64,000 nt of DNA from Myxococcus stipitatus (lineage in GTDB: Bacteria; Myxococcota; Myxococcia; Myxococcales; Myxococcaceae). Positions 54,208 to 62,605 of this stretch are shown here, in pieces. Within the stretch, counting starts at the first letter, position 1. Every line of letters starts with the position of its first letter. The DNA lies in NCBI RefSeq assembly GCF_038561935.1, contig NZ_CP102770.1:8060001-8124000 (forward strand). The letters run 5' to 3'. A model generated the notes under the pieces. It did no database searches. It saw only the letters and a program-made list of their open reading frames with translations, and was not told the DNA's origin. Both the position numbers and the translations under genes were made by a program.

Positions 54208-54801
54208 TCACCCCACTCCCGCGGCCAGCAGCCGCGACAGCAACTCACGCTTCACCCGCGCGCGGAAGCGCTCCAGGCGCATCGTCACCGCGCTCTTGCC
54301 CAACCCCAGCCGCTCCGCGATCTCCCGCGCGCTCAGCTCGCCCTCCAGATAGAAGAGGCGCACCGTCTCCTTCTCGGGGCCTTCTGGCAGGCCCTCGATG
54401 AGCTCGCGCACCACCGCCACGCGCCGCTCCAACTCGAGCGAGGGCGGAATCGCGGGCGTGGTCGACTCCAGCTCCAACGCCAGGTCCTCCGCCGCGCGCC
54501 CCCGCACCCGCGCGCCCCGACTGAGCGCCTGCGCGTGGTGCCGCGCAATCGTCACCAGCCAGCTCCCGAACGCACGCGGATGCTGGAGCCGGGGCAGCTC
54601 CCGGAAGGCGCGGACGAAGGTCTCCTGGACCACGTCCTCCACTTCCGCGGGCCCCAGGCTGGAGTAGCCCAGCGCGACCCTGCGCACGGCCCCATGGAAG
54701 CGCTGGTACAGCTCCCGGTGCGCATCCTGCGCACCTCGGGACGCCCGCTGGATGCAGGTGGCGATTTCGTCCTCCGTCACGGGACGCCCCCCACCTGGCA
54801 C
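54208..54801 (-). CDS. ECF-type RNA polymerase sigma factor
   Basis: A 197-residue group 4 sigma factor, first gene of the operon. Region 2: HRELYQRFHGAVRRVALGYS, VEDVVQETFVRAFRELPRL, RAFGSWLVTIARHHA (about 27-95). Region 4: LIEGLPEGPEKETVRLFYLE, then LSAREIAERLGLGKSAVTMR (about 140-185). Start is GTG 54801 or GTG 54780; the latter has a better-placed GGGGGG. Three GTGAC(T/A) motifs occur 41-71 bp upstream (see findings). With the membrane anti-sigma-like protein it should couple an envelope signal to transcription, probably including its own operon. Confidence 0.92.
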   Translation of the reverse strand: MPGGGRPVTEDEIATCIQRASRGAQDAHRELYQRFHGAVRRVALGYSSLGPAEVEDVVQETFVRAFRELPRLQHPRAFGSWLVTIARHHAQALSRGARVRGRAAEDLALELESTTPAIPPSLELERRVAVVRELIEGLPEGPEKETVRLFYLEGELSAREIAERLGLGKSAVTMRLERFRARVKRELLSRLLAAGVG

Positions 54802-55036
54802 CGCTCCATTCTCGAGGCGCTAGCACAAGCCATGTCTCCCCAGTCACTACCTGTCACCTTGGAAGGAGTCACGAGCTCTCTATCGGCCACGGCCCCTCGT
54901 GAAAGTGGCAGGCGTACACAGGGCGATGTGGCCGATTAGCGCCTCGCTGCTCCTTCATTTCCAAACCGGGGATTTTCGCGCGGCCCCAGGCCGGAGACGC
55001 CGCGCGGTACCTCCTCGATACCAGGAGATAGAAGGT

Positions 55037-55804
55037 ATGCGACTCATCGGATTGTGCGCGTCCATCCTGTTGCTCGCGGCTTGCGGCAACGACGAATCCG
55101 TCAAGGTCGGGCTGAGCACGCGCGTGGGCTCCGCGAAGGGCGCCCAGGCCGTCGCCGGCAAGGTCGAGCAGCAGGTGGAGGCCGGCAACGGCATCACCAT
55201 CGAGCGCGTCCGTCTGTCCGTCCGGGAGCTGGAGCTGGAGCTGGAGGGCGACGACGATGATGACGGCCAGACGAGCGGCTCGGATGACGACCTCACGCCG
55301 GGCAACTCGCGCCACGATGATGACGAGCAGGAGATTGGCCCCTTCCTCATCGACCTGTCGGCCGAAGACCTGAGCGGCAAGGTCGTCCGCGTGGGCAACA
55401 TCGAGGTGACGCCCGGCATCTTCGACGAAATCGAGTTCGACATCGGCAAGCTCACGCTCGCCCAGGCCGGTGAGGACGCGGCGCTCAAGGAGCTCGCGCA
55501 GCAGGGTGCGTCCGTCATCATCGATGGCCACATCGACGGACAGCCCTTCAGCTTCGTCTCCAGCGTGCGCGTGGAGCAGGAGCACGAGGCCCGCTTCGAG
55601 GTGAAGGAGGGCGAGGAGCCCAACATCACCATCAACATCGACCCGAGCGGCTGGTTCGTCGACGACAAGGGCCAGCGGCTGGACCCGCGCGAGGAGTCCG
55701 CGCGCTCCACCATCGAGAACAACCTGCGCCGCTCCATCGACGCCTTCGACGACGACGACCACGACGGCGACGAGGACGACGACCGCGACGACCACGACGA
55801 CTGA
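55037..55804 (+). CDS. Asp-rich lipoprotein (DUF4382-like)
   Basis: A 255-residue lipoprotein; ATG 55037 follows GGAGATAGAAGGT and the lipobox is LAAC (Cys16). It resembles DUF4382-type secreted proteins: ERVRLSVRELELELEG near the start, then PGIFDEIEFDIGKLTL and IIDGHIDGQPFSFVSS. Two long acidic tracts interrupt it, one around 70-95 and one forming the terminus (DDDDHDGDEDDDRDDHDD), probably calcium-binding or strongly anionic. It is divergent from the ECF sigma operon whose last gene also ends in poly-Asp, so the two may answer the same signal. Function unknown. Confidence 0.82.
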   Translation: MRLIGLCASILLLAACGNDESVKVGLSTRVGSAKGAQAVAGKVEQQVEAGNGITIERVRLSVRELELELEGDDDDDGQTSGSDDDLTPGNSRHDDDEQEIGPFLIDLSAEDLSGKVVRVGNIEVTPGIFDEIEFDIGKLTLAQAGEDAALKELAQQGASVIIDGHIDGQPFSFVSSVRVEQEHEARFEVKEGEEPNITINIDPSGWFVDDKGQRLDPREESARSTIENNLRRSIDAFDDDDHDGDEDDDRDDHDD

Positions 55805-55827
55805 GTTTCCCCTCCCCCCCAACGGCG

Positions 55828-55863
55828 ACGGCCCGCCCTCTCGTGAATCGAGGGGCGGGCCGT
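55828..55863. terminator. Strong hairpin terminator between convergent genes
   Basis: Arms ACGGCCCGCCCTCTCG and CGAGGGGCGGGCCGT pair with one bulge around a GTGAA-type loop, between the Asp-rich lipoprotein and GH88 stops. It probably serves both strands. Confidence 0.7.
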
Positions 55864-55878
55864 GGTCCGTCGCGGGCT

Positions 55879-57543
55879 TCAGTCGCGCAGGGTCCCCACC
55901 GTGCCCACGGTCACCTTGTGTCCGGTGACTCGGAAGTCGCTGTCCGTCAGGGACGTCCGGATGGACACCTTCCCCAGGTCATCGATGAAGGGCGCGCCCG
56001 TCCGGAAGGCAGACAGGTTGGCGATGCGCACCTCGCCACCTCCGGGCGGAGTGACCCACACGCTGTAGCGCTTCGCCGACAGGTCCGTGACGAGCCGCAC
56101 GTGGTACGTCTGTCCATTCACGTACGGGACCTGCACGAGCGCCGCGTAGCCTCCGCCGTTGCGCACGTCGAAGTACCCGTCCACGTTCATCCGCACCGTC
56201 ATGTTCAGGTCGGCATAGCCCGCCACCGCCGTGCTGCTGTCCGCATAGCCCACCGTCCCGTCCTGCCGGGAAGACAGCGGGGTCACGTCGAACTCGACGG
56301 TGCGCACGCCCGTGTTGCCGCACGACAACAGGTGCAGGCTCTCGAAGAAATCCAGCTTCGAGTACCAGGGCAACGGCGGGTCCGGATTGAAGCGCAGCAC
56401 CGCCTCCAGCAAGTAGTAGTCACCGTAGATGAGGCTGACGTCCACCTCCTGGTTCGCCGGAAGGTGCCCCACGCCATGCAGCAGGAGGCCCGGGCTGTTC
56501 GTGCCCTGGGCGAAGTACGCCGGTGACACCAGCGTGTCGAGCGTGCGCAGCGCCGCGTCGCGATAGCGCGTGCGGCGCGCGGCGTCCGTCTCCAGCACGC
56601 TCAGCTCCAACAGCGCCGAGGCGACGATGGCCGCCGCCGAGGAGTCCCGCTGCGTCCCCGGCGCATCGAAGTCCCACTTGGGCACCTGGTCCGAGGGCAC
56701 ATGGGCCAGGTACCAGTCCGTCACCTTGCGCGCGGCCTCCAGCATCCGCGCGTCCCCCGTGTACCGGTACAGCATGGTGTAGCCATAGATGAGCCACGCA
56801 TGGCCGCGCGCCCACGTCGAGTTCGCCGAGTACCCCTGGAACGTCCCCTTGGAGCGGATGGCCCCCGTCGCGGCGTTGTAGTCCACGTAGTGGAACGAGC
56901 TGCCATCCGCCCGCACCGCGTCCCGAAGCGTGACGAGCGCGTGGTTGATGGCCATGGTCCGCAGCTCCGCGCGGCCCCCGTTCGCCGCCGCCCACAGCAG
57001 GAGCTCCAGGTTCATCATCGTGTCCGTGACGAGCGGCACGTCCCACGCCGAGTTCCAATCACAGCAGTCGATGATGCCGACGCGGGTGTTGTAGCGCGCC
57101 GCGAGCGACTCGGCCGACACGAGCAGCACGTCCCGGTAGTACGCATCTCCCGTGAAGCGGTACGCCGCGCCGAAGCTCAAGAACATCTTGAAGCCCAGGT
57201 CATGCGTCTGACGGTTCGTCTTCTGGACCTCCAGGGGCCGCGTCCACCGGTCCGCCTTGCTGGACCATGAAGGCTCCAGCCCCGCCTGGTACAGCATCCA
57301 CATGCTCCCGGGGAAGAAGCCCTGGGTCCACGCCGTCGGAGCGGTGTTGCGCACCGTCGTCCAGGTCCCGTTGGCCTGGGATGCCTTCGGAGACCAGGTC
57401 GCGTCCGGCATGGCCGTCGCCGTCTTGCGAAGCTGGCTGCGGGCGAAGCTCACCACCCGGGACACATCCCCATCGCTGAACGCGTGGGCCGTGCCGCCCA
57501 CCAACAGCACCGCCAACCCCAGTGCGCCCATGGACTTCAGCAT
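55879..57543 (-). CDS. Secreted GH88 family unsaturated glucuronyl hydrolase-like protein
   Basis: A 554-residue exported glycosidase. ATG 57543 follows AAGGAGGGACCTG and gives the signal LKSMGALGLAVLLVGGTAHA. An alpha/alpha-barrel GH88 domain spans about 25-405: WTQGFFPGSMWMLYQAG, THDLGFKMFLSFGAAYRFTG with catalytic-type Asp115, and DTMMNLELLLWAA with Asp174. These correspond to the Asp pair of Bacillus UGL. GH88 enzymes hydrolyse unsaturated uronyl oligosaccharides made by lyases. An extra beta-sandwich domain (about 415-554: VGYADSSTAVAGYADLNM, YFDVRNGGGYAALVQVPYVN) may bind polysaccharide. No lyase or PUL genes adjoin, so it may be a stand-alone scavenger. Confidence 0.9.
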   Translation of the reverse strand: MLKSMGALGLAVLLVGGTAHAFSDGDVSRVVSFARSQLRKTATAMPDATWSPKASQANGTWTTVRNTAPTAWTQGFFPGSMWMLYQAGLEPSWSSKADRWTRPLEVQKTNRQTHDLGFKMFLSFGAAYRFTGDAYYRDVLLVSAESLAARYNTRVGIIDCCDWNSAWDVPLVTDTMMNLELLLWAAANGGRAELRTMAINHALVTLRDAVRADGSSFHYVDYNAATGAIRSKGTFQGYSANSTWARGHAWLIYGYTMLYRYTGDARMLEAARKVTDWYLAHVPSDQVPKWDFDAPGTQRDSSAAAIVASALLELSVLETDAARRTRYRDAALRTLDTLVSPAYFAQGTNSPGLLLHGVGHLPANQEVDVSLIYGDYYLLEAVLRFNPDPPLPWYSKLDFFESLHLLSCGNTGVRTVEFDVTPLSSRQDGTVGYADSSTAVAGYADLNMTVRMNVDGYFDVRNGGGYAALVQVPYVNGQTYHVRLVTDLSAKRYSVWVTPPGGGEVRIANLSAFRTGAPFIDDLGKVSIRTSLTDSDFRVTGHKVTVGTVGTLRD

Positions 57544-57637
57544 CAGGTCCCTCCTTGGCTCGGCGCCAAGGTGCCAACGCACGCAGGCGCTGACCAGGGG
57601 ACTCCAGGTCTAGGTCCAGAGGGAGACGCGGGTGTTG

Positions 57638-58840
57638 CTACCGCCCCGGAGCCAGCACGCGGGACCACAGGGTCAGCAGGTCTCTCACCACGGGCCCCTC
57701 GGGGACCTCCGCCACGGGCGGCACGTCCACCCGCACCCCCTTCGAGGCCAGGCGGTTGAAGGGATTCTCCGGGTCCGCGTTCTTCAGCGGCACCGACGGG
57801 TCCGCCGGACGGAAGCCGAACGCCAGCGCTCGCTCCTGCACCGGACGGCTGCGCAGGTAGCTCAGCCACGCGCGCGCCGCGGCCTTCTGCGCGGGCGTCA
57901 CCCAGCTCGCCTGGAGCACCGCCGCGGGGTGGTCGCTCCACAGCGTGAGCGCCGGGTAGTACACCCGCAAGTCGCCCCACCGGCCCTGCGCGTGGGACAG
58001 GTGGGAGATGGCCAGGTTCTCGTACACCACCGCGATGTCGTAGCGGGACGGACCGAAGCGGACCATGTCCGTCATGAAGGCGCCGGAGGAGGACTCGAAG
58101 CGCGTGACGCCCCGCTCCAGCGACTTCATCCACTCCTGATAGCGAGCGTCCAGCAGGTCCTCCACCGTGAGCCCGCCGCGCTTGCCGTAGTACTCCAGCG
58201 TCGCGAGCAGCAGCGCCTGGAGCCCGGAGTTCGAGCGCGTGGGGTCCGTGTGGCCCAGCTTCACGAAGCCCCACTCCGGCTTGCCGCCGATGGCCGGCCA
58301 GCCCTGGGGACTCGTCACCACCTTCTGGAGCACCTTCCAGGACACCGCGCCGCCACCGCTGGCCTTGCGCAGCACCTCCGCCCGGTCCTCCCACACCGCG
58401 AAGACCAGGGGCGTAATCACCAGCGGGCGAGGAGCATCCTCCCCCTCGTCGGCGAACAGCGGGCCATGCGAGGTGTCCGTGGCCCAGTCCGAGGCCAGCA
58501 TGCGCAGCACCGCGCTGTCCGCGGGGCTCCACACCGTGGGCTGCTCCCGGCCATCCAGGATGGCCTGCGCCGCGTCCAGCGAGCCCTTGCCCACCAGCGA
58601 CAGCCGGATGTGCGGGTGCTCGCGCTGGAAGTCCTTCGCCGCGGCCTCCACCCAGTCCTTCTTCTCCGTGCTGTAGAGGAAGGAGATGTCCACCCGTTCC
58701 CCGGGCCTCGGGGGCGTCGGCTGCGAGGGCGTGCCCGCTTCATGACCTCCCGGCGAGCGGGGCGCTCGATGAGCGGAGAGGTAGAGGACGCCTCCGAACG
58801 CGGCGAGGAGTCCGACCACGATGAGTAGCCTGGGTGTCAT
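57638..58840 (-). CDS. Extracellular solute-binding-type protein (SBP_bac_11-like)
   Basis: A 400-residue membrane-anchored periplasmic protein: an N-terminal helix (LLIVVGLLAAFGGVLYLS), then a Pro-rich linker and a bacterial solute-binding fold. Segments: VDISFLYSTEKKDWVEAAAKD, PTVWSPADSAVLRMLA, LVITPLVFAVWEDRAEVL, FVKLGHTDPTRSNSGLQALL, and YDIAVVYENLAISH. This group often accompanies VWA-domain or Ca-activated-channel-like proteins rather than ABC permeases, and no transporter genes adjoin here. A ligand cannot be deduced. ATG 58840 lacks a strong ribosome site. Confidence 0.85.
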   Translation of the reverse strand: MTPRLLIVVGLLAAFGGVLYLSAHRAPRSPGGHEAGTPSQPTPPRPGERVDISFLYSTEKKDWVEAAAKDFQREHPHIRLSLVGKGSLDAAQAILDGREQPTVWSPADSAVLRMLASDWATDTSHGPLFADEGEDAPRPLVITPLVFAVWEDRAEVLRKASGGGAVSWKVLQKVVTSPQGWPAIGGKPEWGFVKLGHTDPTRSNSGLQALLLATLEYYGKRGGLTVEDLLDARYQEWMKSLERGVTRFESSSGAFMTDMVRFGPSRYDIAVVYENLAISHLSHAQGRWGDLRVYYPALTLWSDHPAAVLQASWVTPAQKAAARAWLSYLRSRPVQERALAFGFRPADPSVPLKNADPENPFNRLASKGVRVDVPPVAEVPEGPVVRDLLTLWSRVLAPGR

Positions 58841-58874
58841 GTTGCGGCGTGGGCCCCTCTCGACATGGGCTGGC

Positions 58875-59732
58875 TCAGGCCCCCAGACGCGCGAGGCGGC
58901 CGGCCAGCTGCGTGTCGCTTCCCGCGTTGACGCCCTTCACCCAGTCCGCCAGGGAGCCGCCCGACTCGGCCAGCTTCTCCTCGACGTGCGGGCGCAGCAC
59001 ATCCCAGCGCTTCGCCCAGCCCTCCTCCGACGCGCTGCCCTTCATCCCGGGGCGCTCCGCGAGCAGCAGGCTCAGCCGGAGCGAGAGCTCCGGGACACCG
59101 AGCGACTCGACGCCGCTCACCGCGGACAGCGGCCCCGGCGCGTACGCCTTGCGCCACAGCGCCACCGCGCGCGAGTAGGCCGCGACGTCCAGCTCGCTCA
59201 GCAGCCCCAGGGCGTGGCGCAGCGGCAGCCGGCCTTCCTTGGGGGAGACGACGACACGTGCCATCAGCGCATCGAAGGTGCCGGACAGCTCCGCGTGCGC
59301 GGCCGGGTCCACCCCGCCCAGGGCCCTGAGGGCCCGGCGTGCGTTGCGGGCGCGCGAGGTGACCTCCCAGCTTCGCCAGCCCAGGCGGGCGCGCAGGCCC
59401 GCGAGCGCGTCCGCGGCGGCCTTGAGCGACTCCGGCGTCGGCGTGGCGGCGGGGACGCGGCCGGGCAGCCGCGGCTTCGGCGGCGCGACAGGCGCGGCGG
59501 CGACGGGCGCGGGCGCGGCGGCACCGTCCGTCACCTCGCGGTAGCCCTCGCGCACCTTCTCCGCGACCTTCTTCTCGTACTCGCGCTGGGCCGCCGCGGC
59601 ATCCGGGAACCCCTTCTCCTTGCGCTGCCCCGCGGTCCCAATCCGGCCGAAGGTGACGATGAAGACGTTGCCCTGGACCTCGGGCTGCCAGAACTTGGAG
59701 CTTGTTCCCTCGACGAACTCAAATCTACGCAT
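58875..59732 (-). CDS. WGR domain protein
   Basis: A 285-residue cytoplasmic protein; ATG 59732 follows GAGGAGGCTGGGC. The N-terminal 75 residues form a WGR domain (RFEFVEGTSSKFWQPEVQGN, VTFGRIGTAGQRKEKGFPDA, EYEKKVAEKVREGYREV), a nucleic-acid or ADP-ribose-associated module known from PARPs and bacterial MolR-type proteins. An Ala/Pro linker (about 75-95) leads to an alpha-helical C-terminal region with no family I recognise. It sits 34 bp upstream of the solute-binding gene on the same strand, possibly in one transcript, although a functional link is not evident. Confidence 0.88.
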   Translation of the reverse strand: MRRFEFVEGTSSKFWQPEVQGNVFIVTFGRIGTAGQRKEKGFPDAAAAQREYEKKVAEKVREGYREVTDGAAAPAPVAAAPVAPPKPRLPGRVPAATPTPESLKAAADALAGLRARLGWRSWEVTSRARNARRALRALGGVDPAAHAELSGTFDALMARVVVSPKEGRLPLRHALGLLSELDVAAYSRAVALWRKAYAPGPLSAVSGVESLGVPELSLRLSLLLAERPGMKGSASEEGWAKRWDVLRPHVEEKLAESGGSLADWVKGVNAGSDTQLAGRLARLGA

Positions 59733-59792
59733 GGCCCAGCCTCCTCGCGCGTCGGCCGACTCCCAGGCTATCGCACACGCCCCACGCGCGCC

Positions 59793-60788
59793 TCATGCGG
59801 CGCGTGTCGAGCGCTCCTGGAACGCGGCTTCCATCTCCTTCAACCCCAGGGCGCGCGGCATCCGCGCCTCGTAGCCCAGCTCGTCCCGGGCCTTGGCGTC
59901 GCTCACCGTCACCTCCCGTCCAATCAGCAGCACCTCCGTGCGGCTGAGGGGGGGACGGCCCGGCAGCCCCAACGTGCCCCACAGCAGGTCCGACACCATG
60001 GACACCACGGCCGCCAGTCCGTAGGGGATGGAGCTGCTCCCCGGCTCCACGCCCTGCGTCTTGAGCATCGCGGTGATGAAGTCCCGGAACACCACCGGCT
60101 CGCCGTCGGTGAGGAAGTACGTCTGACCGCCCCGGCCCTTGTCCGCCGCCAGGAGCGCGCCCTCCACGCAGTTGACCACGTGGCAGGTGGACGTGAGGTA
60201 GCGGCCCTGGTCGATCCACTTGAAGCGCTTGGAGCGCACCGCGTCCACGAGCTGCGGCAGCACCGACGTGTCGCCCTGCCCCCAGATGAGCCGGGGACGC
60301 ACGACGACGGTGGTGAAGTCCGCGGAGTTCACGCTGAGCACCCGGCGCTCCGCCTCGCCCTTCGTGGAGGAGTAGTCGCCGATGGGCCGCTCCGGGAGCG
60401 GCCACGTCTCATCCACCTTCACCAGGGGCGTGCCGTCCGCCAGCACCGCCTCCGTGCCGATGTGCACCAGCCGCTTCACGCCCGCGGCGCGCGCGGCCTC
60501 CAGCACCCGCTCCGTGCCTCGGACGTTGGCCTCGTAGTACTCGGAGCGCGGCGCCCACGACTTCACCAGCGCGGCGGAGTGGAAGACGGTGTCGCAGCCC
60601 TCCATGCCGGCCTTCAGGCGCTCCACGTCGGACAGGTCCCCCTCGAAGGGCTCCGCGCCCGCCGCCGCCACCGTGGCGACCGCCGCCGGAGAGCGCGCCA
60701 GCGCGCGGGCCTGGTCACCTCGAGACTTCAGCGCGGCGAGGAGATACCTGCCCACGAAACCGGAACCGCCGGTGACGAACGCCCGCAT
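59793..60788 (-). CDS. NAD-dependent epimerase/dehydratase (3-beta-hydroxysteroid dehydrogenase-like)
   Basis: A 331-residue extended SDR. The Rossmann loop is TGGSGFVGRYLLAAL (6-20); the active site is YSSTK (Tyr-x3-Lys) near 140; DTVFHSAALVKSW marks the substrate-side loop. RLIWGQGDTSVLPQLVDAVR and LTDGEPVVFRDFITAML are typical of the 3beta-HSD/sterol dehydrogenase subgroup. The substrate could be a steroid-like or isoprenoid alcohol; myxobacteria do make sterols, but that is only suggestive. Gaps of 60 bp (to WGR) and 117 bp (from the acetyltransferase) leave operon structure uncertain. Confidence 0.92.
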   Translation of the reverse strand: MRAFVTGGSGFVGRYLLAALKSRGDQARALARSPAAVATVAAAGAEPFEGDLSDVERLKAGMEGCDTVFHSAALVKSWAPRSEYYEANVRGTERVLEAARAAGVKRLVHIGTEAVLADGTPLVKVDETWPLPERPIGDYSSTKGEAERRVLSVNSADFTTVVVRPRLIWGQGDTSVLPQLVDAVRSKRFKWIDQGRYLTSTCHVVNCVEGALLAADKGRGGQTYFLTDGEPVVFRDFITAMLKTQGVEPGSSSIPYGLAAVVSMVSDLLWGTLGLPGRPPLSRTEVLLIGREVTVSDAKARDELGYEARMPRALGLKEMEAAFQERSTRAA

Positions 60789-60905
60789 GGACTGCTCCTG
60801 TCAATGAAGTCCATGGCTCCTACCACCACCGAGCCACGGACGGATAGCCACCCAGGCCTCCTGGGCCAGGCTCCGCGCCGTCGCGGCGGCCCGCCCGAGG
60901 GCGCC

Positions 60906-62087
60906 TCAGAACATGTCCCGCAGGGAGGGCTGAGGCCCGGAGAACAGCGCCACCGCCGCCTCCACCGAGGCGTCATCCGCCTCCACCAGCCCCACCGAGC
61001 GCAGCGCGGCGGCCGACTGGAACCCCGTGTAGAGCGACGCGAGCTGACGGACGTGGAGCCGCAGCCGGCCCTCGCCTCCGTGAGTCACCCGCGCCTGGCC
61101 GTTCTCGACCTCCAGCACGAACCGGCCCTGGTTCTCCGGGAACAGGTCGTCCGCCACGTCCAGGTGCAGCGAGCCCGACAGGCCTCGCGTCCATCCCCGA
61201 GCCTCCAGCGCGGCGACGACGTCCAGCACCCGCACCATCCAGTGCATGTAGACCCGCACGGAATAGGACTGCTCGCGCAGGAGGAGGAGGAACGGGTCGT
61301 CCGGGCCGCCGTACCAGACGACTTCGGTGCCCAGGGAGTGGTGGTCGCCCAGGAAGCGCAGGAGTCGCCGCGCCGCCGCGGGCGTGGTGGCCACGATGTC
61401 CGACAGGCCCAGCTCCTGCTTCAGGTCCTTGAGCGGACGGCGCGCCAGGTAGACGTAGCCCTCGATGCCGGAGGTGCCCTCGACGACGTAGCCGTGCACC
61501 TGCTCGCTGCGCGGGTCTCTCACCCGGCGCCAGGAGAACTCGCCCCGGTCCAACCAGCCCGGCCGGAAGCGCGCCATGTTCGAGTAGCACGCGGTGATGG
61601 CGGCCTCGTCGCGCGGCTCGGCGGCGCGCAGGGTCAGGGAGCGTTCGCCCATCTCGAGCGCGGACATCTGGACGCGAATCTCGTAGCGCGCGCCGGCCTG
61701 CTCGTATCCGGAGCGGCGGTAGAGCGGCTGGGTCGCGGGGTAGAGCACGGACAGCGGGGCTCCGGACGCGCGAGCCTCCTGGAGGAGCCGCGTCATGAGG
61801 CGCGTCGCGGTGCCCTGGCCCCGGTGCACGGGAGAGACGCCAACGGCGCCCACGCCCACCACGGGCACGCTGCGTCCGCCGTACCACTGCCCCATCCGGA
61901 TGGCGGCCAGGGTCCCCGCGACCTTGTTGCCCTCGCGAAGCAGTCGCAGGTCTCGCGAGTCGACGCGTTGTCTCCATGCGACACAATCCGCGGGCGTCAT
62001 CGCATAGGCATGCATCAGGATGTCCCACACCGCGGACATCTCCTGCTCATCCCTGGGCGGCCCGAATTCATCCGGCCTCGAGTCCAC
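60906..62087 (-). CDS. Eis-like GNAT family N-acetyltransferase with SCP2-like C-terminal domain
   Basis: A 393-residue tripartite acetyltransferase like mycobacterial Eis. GTG 62087 follows GGACGGAGAC. The first GNAT domain has VVGVGAVGVSPVHRGQGTAT (acetyl-CoA loop near 80-98) and PLYRRSGYEQAG with the conserved Tyr. A second GNAT-like domain and an SCP2-like C-terminal domain follow. The protein ends LRDMF; a C-terminal Phe whose carboxylate acts in catalysis is a hallmark of Eis proteins. Eis enzymes acetylate amines including aminoglycosides and protein lysines; the physiological substrate here is unknown. Confidence 0.88.
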   Translation of the reverse strand: MDSRPDEFGPPRDEQEMSAVWDILMHAYAMTPADCVAWRQRVDSRDLRLLREGNKVAGTLAAIRMGQWYGGRSVPVVGVGAVGVSPVHRGQGTATRLMTRLLQEARASGAPLSVLYPATQPLYRRSGYEQAGARYEIRVQMSALEMGERSLTLRAAEPRDEAAITACYSNMARFRPGWLDRGEFSWRRVRDPRSEQVHGYVVEGTSGIEGYVYLARRPLKDLKQELGLSDIVATTPAAARRLLRFLGDHHSLGTEVVWYGGPDDPFLLLLREQSYSVRVYMHWMVRVLDVVAALEARGWTRGLSGSLHLDVADDLFPENQGRFVLEVENGQARVTHGGEGRLRLHVRQLASLYTGFQSAAALRSVGLVEADDASVEAAVALFSGPQPSLRDMF

Positions 62088-62210
62088 GTCTCCGTCCCTT
62101 CAAGGGTGCCGTCGACGCACCCGGGGCGACATCCTACCGTGGGTCCAAGACCTCCTCACGAAACAGGGCGATTCCGGCTCGCCGGACGGCGCTCGCGTAG
62201 ACTCCCCACC

Positions 62211-62591
62211 ATGACGACTTCCAAGCGGCCTGGAGCCTGGAGGTACAGGCTGGGACTCGGTGGGTCCTGTGAGTCTTGTGGCGTCAGGCTCCGCAGGCCC
62301 CCCATGCTCAGGGCCGGCCAGCGCGTCTGTCCTCGGTGCGCGTTGCTGGGCAAGCCCCAGACGCTCGCGGACTCCGTCGTCCACCTGGGGGTCGAGGTTG
62401 GCGCCAGCATCCTCGGCGATTTGTTCAAGGCCATGTTCCTGTGGGCCCTGGCCTTGGTGGGGCTCATCGGCGGCCTGCTGGTGCTGCTCTACCTGGGCGC
62501 GACGCGCCTCCAGCTTCCCTGGGGATTGACCATCCTCCTGTTCGCCATTCCCGCGTTGATTGCCTTCCTGCTCCTGCGCCGGTCGAAGTGA
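62211..62591 (+). CDS. Small zinc-ribbon membrane protein of unknown function
   Basis: A 126-residue protein with two CxxC knuckles (Cys20/Cys23 in GGSCESCG, Cys40/Cys43 in RVCPRCA), forming a probable zinc ribbon at the cytoplasmic side. Two hydrophobic helices follow: FLWALALVGLIGGLLVLLYL (about 75-95) and WGLTILLFAIPALIAFLLL (about 104-122). ATG 62211 follows the divergent acetyltransferase promoter region; the huge open frame upstream is a shadow. No named family recognised. Convergent with the DUSAM gene. Confidence 0.75.
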   Translation: MTTSKRPGAWRYRLGLGGSCESCGVRLRRPPMLRAGQRVCPRCALLGKPQTLADSVVHLGVEVGASILGDLFKAMFLWALALVGLIGGLLVLLYLGATRLQLPWGLTILLFAIPALIAFLLLRRSK

Positions 62592-62605
62592 ACCGTGGCT
62601 CACGC

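Noticed and set aside
57638-58840. Sulfate/molybdate ABC importer binding protein
   Set aside because: No permease or ATPase gene adjoins, and the sequence fits the stand-alone SBP_bac_11-like group better.
58821-62211. Long plus-strand open frame leading into the zinc-ribbon gene
   Set aside because: Antisense to four solid minus-strand genes; only the last 126 codons, from ATG 62211, look like a protein.
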